Of a stretch of 5,264 nucleotides of DNA, positions 1-5,264 are shown piece after piece. Numbering within the stretch: position 1 is the first letter of the stretch; each line of letters begins with the position of its first letter. This stretch comes from CAYSND01 sp964642235 (lineage in GTDB: Bacteria > Bacteroidota > Bacteroidia > Bacteroidales > UBA932). The translations under genes and the position numbers were made by a program. The notes beneath the pieces were generated by a model. The model saw nothing but the letters and a program-made list of their open reading frames with translations, was not told the DNA's origin and ran no database searches. Where the stretch lies: positions 1 to 5,264 of the forward strand of contig CAZXOP010000126.1 in the NCBI GenBank assembly GCA_964642235.1, in the 5' to 3' direction.

Positions 1-1184
1 AGACGATAGTCCATGATAAAGTCCATTCCGCCATGTCCACCCACCTTACGAGCCAATTCCCCCACTTCACGAGTGATAGGGTGCTCATATTCGGCCATTA
101 TCTTAGTAAACTCCTCAGGAGCCAAGAACTTATGAGCATCAGGCTCAAGCGCGATCCCTTGTTTAGCATATTTCTCAGCAAAACCGAGAGTTCCGCTAAC
201 AGCAAACTTACGATTATAAGGTCTTGGAGAAGTCACATCATGTTGAATCATAATACTCTTCCCTTTAGCAGTCTTAATCATGGTGGTATTCATATCACCA
301 AGTTTATAGCTCTGCTTTCCAAACTCCGAATCAGCCCCAAACTTATCCTTAGCATACGCAGTCATACCGAACTGATTAGAAGAGAGAGAAACCAAATACT
401 CCATTCTATCCCCCCTGCCGATATTAAGCACCTGACAAACAGGACCTAAACCATGAGTAGGATAAGGGTTTCCATCGTGAGCCTCATTGTATTTAAGACG
501 CCACCAATTATAGTACCCACCCTCAGATGGCTCCATAAAATTAAGGAACCTCAAGTCATGAATATAAGCACCTTCAGCGTGAACCACCTCACCTAAAAGC
601 CCCTTTTGGGCCATATTCAGCACAGTCATTTCAAAGAAATCGTAGCAACAATTCTCCAACTGCATACAATGCACCTGCATCTTTTCTGCCATATTGACCA
701 GCGCCCAGCACTCTTCCAAAGTCACCGCAATAGGCACCTCACAAGCCACATGCTTCCCATGCTCCATTGCATAAAGCGACATCGGAGTATGCGTAAGCCA
801 ATCGGTACAGATATAAACAAGGTCAATATCGGATCTCTCGCAGAGTTCTTTCCAAGCCTCCTCGCTGCCACTATACCCTACTGCATCGGGACGCCCTGCT
901 TTGCGCAAAATTTCTTGACAAGCCTCCACCCTTTCAGGGAGAATGTCGCACAATGCCACTATTTTAACCCCCTCAAGGTAGGTGAACCTCTCCACAGCTC
1001 CGGGTCCCCTCATACCAAGACCAATAAAACCCACCCTTACAGTATCAATAGGAGCTACTGCAAGTCCAATAACATCCTTCTGCCCTGCAGGACGCGCAGG
1101 CTCAGAGAGTTTATACACTTTTGAATTATTGCAACCCGTAAACAATACCAAGGTCGCCGCAAAAAGAAGAAATATTTTTCTCAT
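1..1184 (-). CDS. GH109-like / Gfo-Idh-MocA family lipoprotein, C-terminus cut by window edge
   Basis: The first 394 residues are visible; the family is usually about 440-470 long, so the C-terminus lies left of the window. The start is the only ATG before a lipoprotein signal peptide: basic MRK, a hydrophobic stretch, and a lipobox ending F-T-G-C at Cys18. No acidic export signal follows the Cys, so a periplasm-facing anchor is more likely than the cell surface. A Rossmann NAD-binding domain begins near residue 49, with G55-x-G57-x-x-G60 and a ribose-binding-type Asp80 after VALC. The usual EKP motif reads E149-V150-P151, so the lysine typical of sugar dehydrogenases is missing. That, together with NCCYD (178-182) and YPTHGLGP (241-248), resembles GH109 enzymes such as alpha-N-acetylgalactosaminidase, which cleave glycosides through a transient NAD redox step. 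Family membership is firm; the substrate is not shown, and a non-glycosidase oxidoreductase remains possible. The gene is divergent from the ATPase gene and has its own -7 box. Confidence 0.88.
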   Translation of the reverse strand, partial: MRKIFLLFAATLVLFTGCNNSKVYKLSEPARPAGQKDVIGLAVAPIDTVRVGFIGLGMRGPGAVERFTYLEGVKIVALCDILPERVEACQEILRKAGRPDAVGYSGSEEAWKELCERSDIDLVYICTDWLTHTPMSLYAMEHGKHVACEVPIAVTLEECWALVNMAEKMQVHCMQLENCCYDFFEMTVLNMAQKGLLGEVVHAEGAYIHDLRFLNFMEPSEGGYYNWWRLKYNEAHDGNPYPTHGLGPVCQVLNIGRGDRMEYLVSLSSNQFGMTAYAKDKFGADSEFGKQSYKLGDMNTTMIKTAKGKSIMIQHDVTSPRPYNRKFAVSGTLGFAEKYAKQGIALEPDAHKFLAPEEFTKIMAEYEHPITREVGELARKVGGHGGMDFIMDYR

Positions 1185-1204
1185 ATCTGATTTAGTTTAA
1201 TTCT

Positions 1205-1212
1205 CAAAGATA
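1205..1212 (-). promoter_or_regulatory. -7 promoter box for the GH109-like gene
   Basis: Read on the minus strand this is TATCTTTG, an exact match to the Bacteroidota sigma-ABfr -7 consensus TAnnTTTG. It lies 20 bases upstream of the ATG at 1184, implying a very short leader. No convincing TTTG -33 box is seen at the usual spacing; only a T-rich stretch lies there. Confidence 0.55.
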
Positions 1213-1264
1213 GTTATTATTCTTAAATTTGTAAAAATGTTTAATAATTAATAGACGCAATTCT

Positions 1265-1345
1265 TCATCTTGCTGCTAAAGCCATGTTGATCGAAGCATC
1301 AACGACCCATTCTCCTTTACCAAGACCAATCTTATGGAACCCTCC
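1265..1345 (-). other. Possible gene-remnant peptide in the spacer (26 codons)
   Basis: The 275-base spacer 1185-1459 has no full gene. On the minus strand a short frame bounded by TAA (1346-1348) and TGA (1265-1267) reads GGFHKIGLGKGEW followed by VVDASINMALAAR. It looks like real protein (glycine-rich turn, amphipathic alanine-rich end) and is less A+T-rich than the DNA around it. It has no ATG at its start; the only Met codon is at 1283-1285. It could be the 3' remnant of a lost gene upstream of the GH109-like gene, or chance. I do not recognise the family. Confidence 0.2.
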
Positions 1346-1411
1346 TTACAATTCCAGGAGACCGTTAATATTTTCAGATATAAACAAAAATTTATAATTA
1401 TTATGCATTTC

Positions 1412-1429
1412 TTTCGTTTATAAACGAAA
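1412..1429. promoter_or_regulatory. 18-bp perfect palindrome in the ATPase promoter, candidate operator
   Basis: The sequence TTTCGTTTATAAACGAAA equals its own reverse complement over all 18 bases (two 9-base half-sites, no spacer). The flanking bases (C1411, A1430) do not extend it. It sits just upstream of the ATPase -7 box (1436-1443) and covers the place where a -33 element would be, so a protein bound here should compete with RNA polymerase. A dimeric regulator is implied. The ATPase's own predicted winged-helix segment makes autoregulation a candidate, but nothing visible proves who binds. Confidence 0.6.
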
Positions 1430-1435
1430 ATATAC

Positions 1436-1443
1436 TATATTTG
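1436..1443 (+). promoter_or_regulatory. -7 promoter box for the ATPase gene
   Basis: TATATTTG matches the Bacteroidota -7 consensus TAnnTTTG exactly and ends 16 bases before the ATG at 1460. The transcript would begin around 1449-1451, leaving a leader of roughly ten bases, and no Shine-Dalgarno sequence is present. The -33 region coincides with the palindrome at 1412-1429. Confidence 0.6.
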
Positions 1444-1459
1444 TTCAAAATATTCATCT

Positions 1460-2430
1460 ATGGACGAAAAATTTACATTACTTGATAAATATAATTTCTG
1501 GAATTCAAAAACTTTTGATTTTGGATTCAAAAGGAGTGAATATACCGATATACTGACTGATTATGTTGGAAACAGGCTTATTAAAGTGCTTGTTGGACAG
1601 AGGCGGACAGGAAAAAGTTATATACTCCGACAAGTTGCCAGACAACTTATTGACAATGGTGTAAATCCCAAAAACACACTCTTTATAAATCGGGAATTTG
1701 CCGATTTTGATTTTTTAAAAACTTACAAAGATTTAGATGAACTTATAAAATTATATAAGAGTCATCTTAAACCAAACGGAAAAGTTTATATATTTATTGA
1801 TGAAATCCAATTAATTGAAGAGTGGGAGAAAGTAGTAAACTCCTATTCTCAAGATTATTCCGAAGAGTACGAGTTGTTTATAACCGGCTCCAACTCTAAA
1901 ATGCTATCAGGCGAATTAGCCACTCTTTTATCAGGCAGGTACATCTCAATAGAAGTTTTTCCGTTTAGTTATTCCGAGTTTTGTGGAATCAAAAAAATGG
2001 AGAAAGGGAGAGATAGCTATATCGACTATATGAATAGCGGAGGACTCCCGGAACTATTTATGTTTCCCAAAGAAGAACCTAAACGAAATTATATCTCTGC
2101 AATAAAAGACACAGTTTTATTGCGTGATATTATCCAAAGAAATAATATACGTGACCCCAAGTTATTAGAAGATATATTTGCATACCTTGTAAATAACGCC
2201 TCTAACCTTATTTCCATAACCAACATAGTTAAATATTTCAAAGGTCAGGGACGAAAAGTTAGTTATGATGTTGTTTCGAACTACATTGGATATATAGAAA
2301 ATACTTTCTTAATACATCGTTGTGAGCGATATGATATAAAAGGAAAAGATATTCTTTCCGGAAATTCTAAATTTTACACCAATGATTTAGCTTACAAAAA
2401 CTATCTATATTCCGGTTATGGATATGGTTT
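1460..2430 (+). CDS. AAA_14/DUF4143 family ATPase, C-terminus lost in assembly gap
   Basis: 323 residues are visible before the N run; the family is usually about 380-430 long. It is a P-loop ATPase: Walker A GQRRTGKS (46-53), Walker B VYIFIDE (109-115) ending in Asp114-Glu115, a sensor-1-type ITGSN (141-145), and candidate arginine finger Arg160 in LSGRYISIEVFPFSYSEF, a hallmark of this family. Residues about 232-290 look like a winged helix-turn-helix. The DUF4143 domain starts near KFYTNDLAYKN (304-314) and is cut just where its nuclease-like core would follow. The ATG is supported by the -7 box 16 bases upstream. These proteins are common, multicopy and uncharacterised in Bacteroidota; the biological role is unknown. 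Two sampled rows are 20% and 30% G+C, against 42-48% in two sampled rows of neighbouring genes, suggesting transfer. The few codons readable after the Ns belong to the other contig and are not part of this protein. Confidence 0.9.
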
Positions 2431-2530
2431 NNNNNNNNNNNNNNNNNNNNNNNNNNNNNNNNNNNNNNNNNNNNNNNNNNNNNNNNNNNNNNNNNNNNNN
2501 NNNNNNNNNNNNNNNNNNNNNNNNNNNNNN
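2431..2530. other. Assembly gap of 100 Ns (nominal size)
   Basis: Exactly 100 unknown bases, the conventional placeholder for a scaffold join of unestimated length. The ATPase gene enters from the left and the HAD gene from the right, and both are incomplete at the gap edges. If both are intact, their missing 3' ends would need several hundred bases, so the true gap should be larger than 100. Confidence 0.95.
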
Positions 2531-3081
2531 ACATATTTATTAACGAGTTTATGATCACTTATCGAGTGAACCCCTTTGTTAATCTTAAAAATAAATTGCG
2601 TTTTACCGGTATAGTCAATCGCTACCCCCGGCCACTCTGCCACCCCCTCTTTATCATAAAGGAAAGTACAAGCATAGATTTTTTCAAACTCCTTGGCAAT
2701 AGAGGTCCCCTCTATCATCTCCACCAGACCGGAAGAGTTAATATAGTGCAATACCTTAAGACCTTTCTCCTCCCCATATTTATTCATAAGCCCAAACCAC
2801 TCCTCTACCCCATCAAACAGAGGAATCTTTGAGCCAAACTCACGAAACTGCTCCCTTCTGAGCTGCACACCCGACTCCCTCGCCTCATCTATCATCAGCT
2901 TCATATAACAGAGAATCTCACTTGCATCCTGCCCCCTTGATATCTCCGCACTCTTCGCCCAAAACTCCTCCGGCTCCTTCCCGATAGCCTGAATAAAACC
3001 AAACTCCTGCATATTCCCCGGGGAGAGCGTCCCATCAAAGTCATATACCAATGCCACCACCGGCCTTTTATCTACATTCAT
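2531..3081 (-). CDS. HAD superfamily phosphatase-like hydrolase, C-terminus lost in assembly gap
   Basis: The first 183 residues are visible; comparable Bacteroidales HAD proteins run to roughly 270-300. Motif I is D14-F-D16-G-T-L-S (14-20): Asp14 is the expected nucleophile and Asp16 the general acid/base of a phosphatase. The serine of motif II is probably in HYINSSG (112-118). A lysine for motif III may be Lys160 (GKTQ) or one of Lys166/168. The metal-binding motif IV lies in the gap and cannot be checked. Between motifs I and II about 90 mostly helical residues form a cap, which decides substrate in this family; the substrate is unknown. There is no signal peptide, so it is cytosolic. It starts 25 bases after the DUF4954-type gene on the same strand with no terminator between, so the two are very likely co-transcribed. 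Confidence 0.87.
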
Positions 3082-3106
3082 ATTATTATATTATTAATTT
3101 TCCATG

Positions 3107-5092
3107 TCAAACCTCATTCATTCTGCAAATCAGTTCCTCCCCAAGCGCGGTTTTGACCTCAATATGGCGCAAAACTGCCTCGACAAAAGGGTTTGTATTA
3201 AAATCACCCCTCACCTGCTCGAAATCCTTCTTTTGCTGTTCAGAATCCCCGTCTGCACCGAATCCGGTCATAAAAGAGAGTGAAAACTCCTTCTTCGCAT
3301 CATCATACACCATCTTATCGAGAGAAACTACAGCCTCCCTCCAACTATTGACTATCGAAATTATATCCTTGGAAGTAATTGCCTCAGGCTCCACTCCGTA
3401 AAATCCTGCAATCTTACTATAAGCCCAAGTCCATTCGTAAACATAATAATTGTCCGCCATGACCTTAAACTCATCATTGATCTCCTGCACCCCCTTCTTC
3501 CTCCCCTCCTCGATATCAGCTACCAGTCTCATTAACTCCGACTTAGGTGCGATCAACCCTGAAAGGTCAATCCACTCCCCTGTCCCCACTGCTGTATCGG
3601 GGCGAAGCCTCTTGCGAATCTGCTCATTGTCCTTAAAATCAATCCCTTCGAGCCTTTTAATTATTGAATTACCGAGGAATTTCCGAATCCCGATATCATA
3701 ATACTGGAGCCCCTTCCGAAGGGAAGAGTTTTTTATTTTCGCATTGCGGTAAGTAAAAACATCCGAATCCTCCCCTGAAACCCGTTGCAGCTCCCGCAAA
3801 ATCTCCACACCATTCATCATTTTTTGAATTGTATAAGGAGAGAGAAGATTGAAATTAATATAGTCAAGACGGTTAGAATCAGTACGTTTATCCCTCTTGG
3901 GCCACTTCTGGACATCTCGAATAGTCCCCACAGAACGAAGATTCACCCCCGGCATCACATAAGAGGTATTGGCCTGCTCGATAAGGTATGAAAAAGGGAG
4001 ATTCGAGGTGTCTATATGATCCACATGCCTCCCCATAATTAACGAAAATGGGCCAATATGGGTTGGAAAGAGAATATATGAATCGGAAGAGGTCTTGGAG
4101 CCCCTCTCCAAAATCCCATGGTGAATAGGACCTAATTTATACATGTGGTTATTCTGATTAGAGCCTGACCCTGCATTCATAAAAGAGAACATCCCTGCTA
4201 TCAAAAGAGTTGATTTATGGTGAGTTACCGTATAAGGACCGGCAAACACCGAACAGGCTTCCCCATTCTCTCCATGACAATTGCTGAAAAACAATGACTC
4301 CGATGCAGAGTAGTTCCTCGAAAGGAAACATGCCTGCCCCACAAAGCACTTGCTGAGCAATACCCCATCGTCTATATAAGCACCTGAGGAGACAATAAAA
4401 TCTTCGCAAGTAACATTGCTCCCTATGTGGACAGGTGCCACCTTATTGCTGTTAATAGAACCATTTTCCAATCGGGAAGCCCCTTCAATGGTACAATAGT
4501 CCCCTACCCTGACATTTTTGATGGTCCCTGCATTGACTATAACAACATTGTTACCAATCTTTCCGACATTCGAAGAGTGCTTCTTTGCATAAAACTCCGC
4601 CAAATCCCCCATCTTCTCGATAAGAATCGGACGATGCCTGTAAAGTGCTGAAATATATGCCTGATGAGCCGATAACTTACTATGAATCGCCACCTCTCTC
4701 CCACCCGTCTCATTCATCACCGACACCTTAACCCCCTCCCCAAAAGAGGTAAGACCATCCACCATCACCAGCCCCACATTCTTAATATAGGTATTCTCCC
4801 CTATTTCATAATTTGCAATATAATTCTGCACATTCTCGATACAAGAGTTATCCCCCACAACGACATTGTGCAGAGTGGAGTAACGCACCCCCGCCTTTTT
4901 ACATATCCCCCCAGGCAACACAAACTCCTGCTCAAACCTCCCAAGTTTAACCACCCCCGAAAACCGAGCCTGAAAAACCCTCTTCGGATTAAACCCCTCC
5001 TTCACCCATACCTCTCCCCAATCATCAGCAATACAAGCATTATTTTTTAGAAGCCCCACTTCCTCCTCTGTCAGATGTCTATAATTTTCCAT
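3107..5092 (-). CDS. DUF4954-type protein with left-handed beta-helix repeats
   Basis: Complete gene of 661 residues, about the usual length for DUF4954 proteins of Bacteroidota. Hexapeptide-like repeats (V/I-G-x-x-x-x) occur in two blocks: about 71-123 (VVVGDNSCIENV, YEIGENTYIKNV) and about 176-260 (GKIGNNVVIVNAGT, VRVGDYCTIEG, VHIGSNVTCED). These predict a left-handed parallel beta-helix of the kind found in acyltransferases and the GlmU/sugar-nucleotidyltransferase C-terminal domain. Residues 290-370 hold dense conserved-looking segments (HHKSTLLIAGMFSFMN, GPIHHGILERGSKTSSD, PTHIGPFSLIMGRHVDH) that could be the active region. From about 410 the protein becomes helical with no repeats, probably a separate domain. 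There is no signal peptide or membrane segment. The start is supported by a -7 box at 5112-5119. Catalytic activity has not been assigned to this family as far as I know; a transferase or nucleotidyl-sugar role is inferred from fold and the HAD partner. Confidence 0.85.
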   Translation of the reverse strand: MENYRHLTEEEVGLLKNNACIADDWGEVWVKEGFNPKRVFQARFSGVVKLGRFEQEFVLPGGICKKAGVRYSTLHNVVVGDNSCIENVQNYIANYEIGENTYIKNVGLVMVDGLTSFGEGVKVSVMNETGGREVAIHSKLSAHQAYISALYRHRPILIEKMGDLAEFYAKKHSSNVGKIGNNVVIVNAGTIKNVRVGDYCTIEGASRLENGSINSNKVAPVHIGSNVTCEDFIVSSGAYIDDGVLLSKCFVGQACFLSRNYSASESLFFSNCHGENGEACSVFAGPYTVTHHKSTLLIAGMFSFMNAGSGSNQNNHMYKLGPIHHGILERGSKTSSDSYILFPTHIGPFSLIMGRHVDHIDTSNLPFSYLIEQANTSYVMPGVNLRSVGTIRDVQKWPKRDKRTDSNRLDYINFNLLSPYTIQKMMNGVEILRELQRVSGEDSDVFTYRNAKIKNSSLRKGLQYYDIGIRKFLGNSIIKRLEGIDFKDNEQIRKRLRPDTAVGTGEWIDLSGLIAPKSELMRLVADIEEGRKKGVQEINDEFKVMADNYYVYEWTWAYSKIAGFYGVEPEAITSKDIISIVNSWREAVVSLDKMVYDDAKKEFSLSFMTGFGADGDSEQQKKDFEQVRGDFNTNPFVEAVLRHIEVKTALGEELICRMNEV

Positions 5093-5111
5093 AATGTTTA
5101 AAATCTTTCCA

Positions 5112-5119
5112 CAAAGGTA
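5112..5119 (-). promoter_or_regulatory. -7 promoter box for the DUF4954-HAD operon
   Basis: Minus-strand TACCTTTG matches TAnnTTTG exactly and ends 19 bases before the ATG at 5092. A TTTG lies upstream but 29 bases away, too far for the usual -33 spacing. The expected -33 position falls on the opposing gene's -7 box. Confidence 0.55.
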
Positions 5120-5135
5120 TATAAAAAAAAATACT

Positions 5136-5143
5136 TACTTTAG
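5136..5143 (+). promoter_or_regulatory. Possible -7 box for the exported-protein gene
   Basis: TACTTTAG matches TAnnTTTG except at its seventh base and ends 26 bases before the ATG at 5170. No -33 box is evident. It overlaps the expected -33 region of the divergent operon promoter. Confidence 0.3.
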
Positions 5144-5169
5144 TCCCTCAAATTATAATAATACAGGCA

Positions 5170-5264
5170 ATGAAAAAAACCTTACTCCTAACCATCCTCT
5201 CCCTTCTCCCCTTTGCCCTCTTTGCACAGGCTAACCCCCTAAAACTCTCCTTTAACCCTAACGG
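5170..5264 (+). CDS. Exported protein, N-terminus only (possibly a metallophosphoesterase)
   Basis: Only 31 codons are visible before the window ends. They encode a clear Sec signal peptide: MKK, a hydrophobic core (LLLTILSLLPFALF), then cleavage probably after Ala19, leaving Gln20 as the new N-terminus as is common in Bacteroidota (an alternative site is after Ala21). There is no lipobox. The mature protein begins NPLKLSFNPNG, which resembles the first strand of secreted calcineurin-like metallophosphoesterases of Bacteroidales, where a similar L-x-F-x-x-N/D-G segment precedes the metal-binding F-T-D-x-H motif. That motif would lie just beyond the window, so this product name is a guess. The gene is divergent from the DUF4954-HAD operon with 77 bases between start codons. 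Confidence 0.7.
   Translation, partial: MKKTLLLTILSLLPFALFAQANPLKLSFNPN

Noticed and set aside
606..1124. A 172-codon open frame on the plus strand, plus other plus-strand frames at 33-449 and 982-1200
   Set aside because: They lie antisense to the GH109-like gene, which has recognisable motifs throughout; their products are His/Pro/Ser-rich with no domain, as expected for reverse-strand shadows.
1286..1303. Hairpin GTTGAT / ATCAAC with a six-base loop
   Set aside because: Only six base pairs, no T-run after it on either strand, and it falls within the protein-like frame; not a credible terminator.
1350..1370. Short inverted repeat CTCCT...AGGAG in the spacer
   Set aside because: Five pairs with a nine-base loop and no following T-tract; expected by chance.
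3095..3105. The 11-mer ATGGAAAATTA (minus strand) occurs just before the HAD gene and again at the DUF4954-type start codon (5082-5092)
   Set aside because: It could hint at a duplicated gene start, and here it makes a mini-frame ATG GAA AAT TAA. The match is short and A+T-rich and ends after 11 bases, so coincidence is the simpler reading.
3714..3730. Small inverted repeat CCCTTC-C-GAAGGG
   Set aside because: It lies inside the DUF4954-type coding sequence with a one-base loop; no regulatory role is supportable.
4682..5050. Plus-strand frames antisense to the DUF4954-type gene, including this 122-codon one
   Set aside because: The translations are His/Pro/Leu/Ile-rich products of the C-rich strand and carry no motif, while the opposite strand encodes a coherent beta-helix protein.
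1..5264. tRNA, rRNA, CRISPR arrays, riboswitches, transposase genes or terminal inverted repeats
   Set aside because: Looked for on both strands by eye; no cloverleaf, regularly spaced repeat or transposase motif was found.

Overview
The window looks like chromosomal DNA of a Bacteroidales-type (Bacteroidota) bacterium. This rests on the kinds of protein encoded (a GH109-type exported oxidoreductase-fold lipoprotein, a DUF4954-type protein, an AAA_14/DUF4143 ATPase). It also rests on near-perfect TAnnTTTG -7 promoter boxes close to start codons, no clear Shine-Dalgarno sequences, and a signal peptide ending in Ala-Gln. Genus cannot be fixed from the sequence. A run of exactly 100 Ns (2431-2530) marks an assembly join of nominal size, so the window is really two contigs.

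Left contig (1-2430). A leftward gene for a GH109-like NAD-binding-fold lipoprotein (1-1184, C-terminus beyond the window edge) is divergent from a rightward AAA_14/DUF4143 ATPase (1460 to the gap). The 275-base spacer holds a good -7 box for each gene, a 26-codon unexplained protein-like frame, and an 18-bp perfect palindrome in the ATPase promoter, the most striking non-coding signal here. By hand count of sample rows the ATPase is much richer in A+T than its neighbours and lacks their strand bias, which suggests acquisition by transfer.

Right contig (2531-5264). A leftward two-gene unit encodes a 661-residue DUF4954-type protein with left-handed beta-helix (hexapeptide-like) repeats, followed 25 bases later by a HAD-family phosphatase whose C-terminus is lost in the gap. 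A divergent exported protein starts at 5170 and runs off the right edge. It may be a secreted metallophosphoesterase, but only 31 residues are visible. The two divergent promoters in the 77-base spacer appear to overlap back to back.

The DUF4954-HAD pair probably acts as a cytosolic unit on a sugar-phosphate or nucleotide-sugar-like substrate; this is inference. The GH109-like lipoprotein acts in the envelope, on host or dietary glycans if it is a true GH109. The ATPase has no evident functional tie to its neighbours. No RNA genes, CRISPR arrays or insertion sequences were seen.
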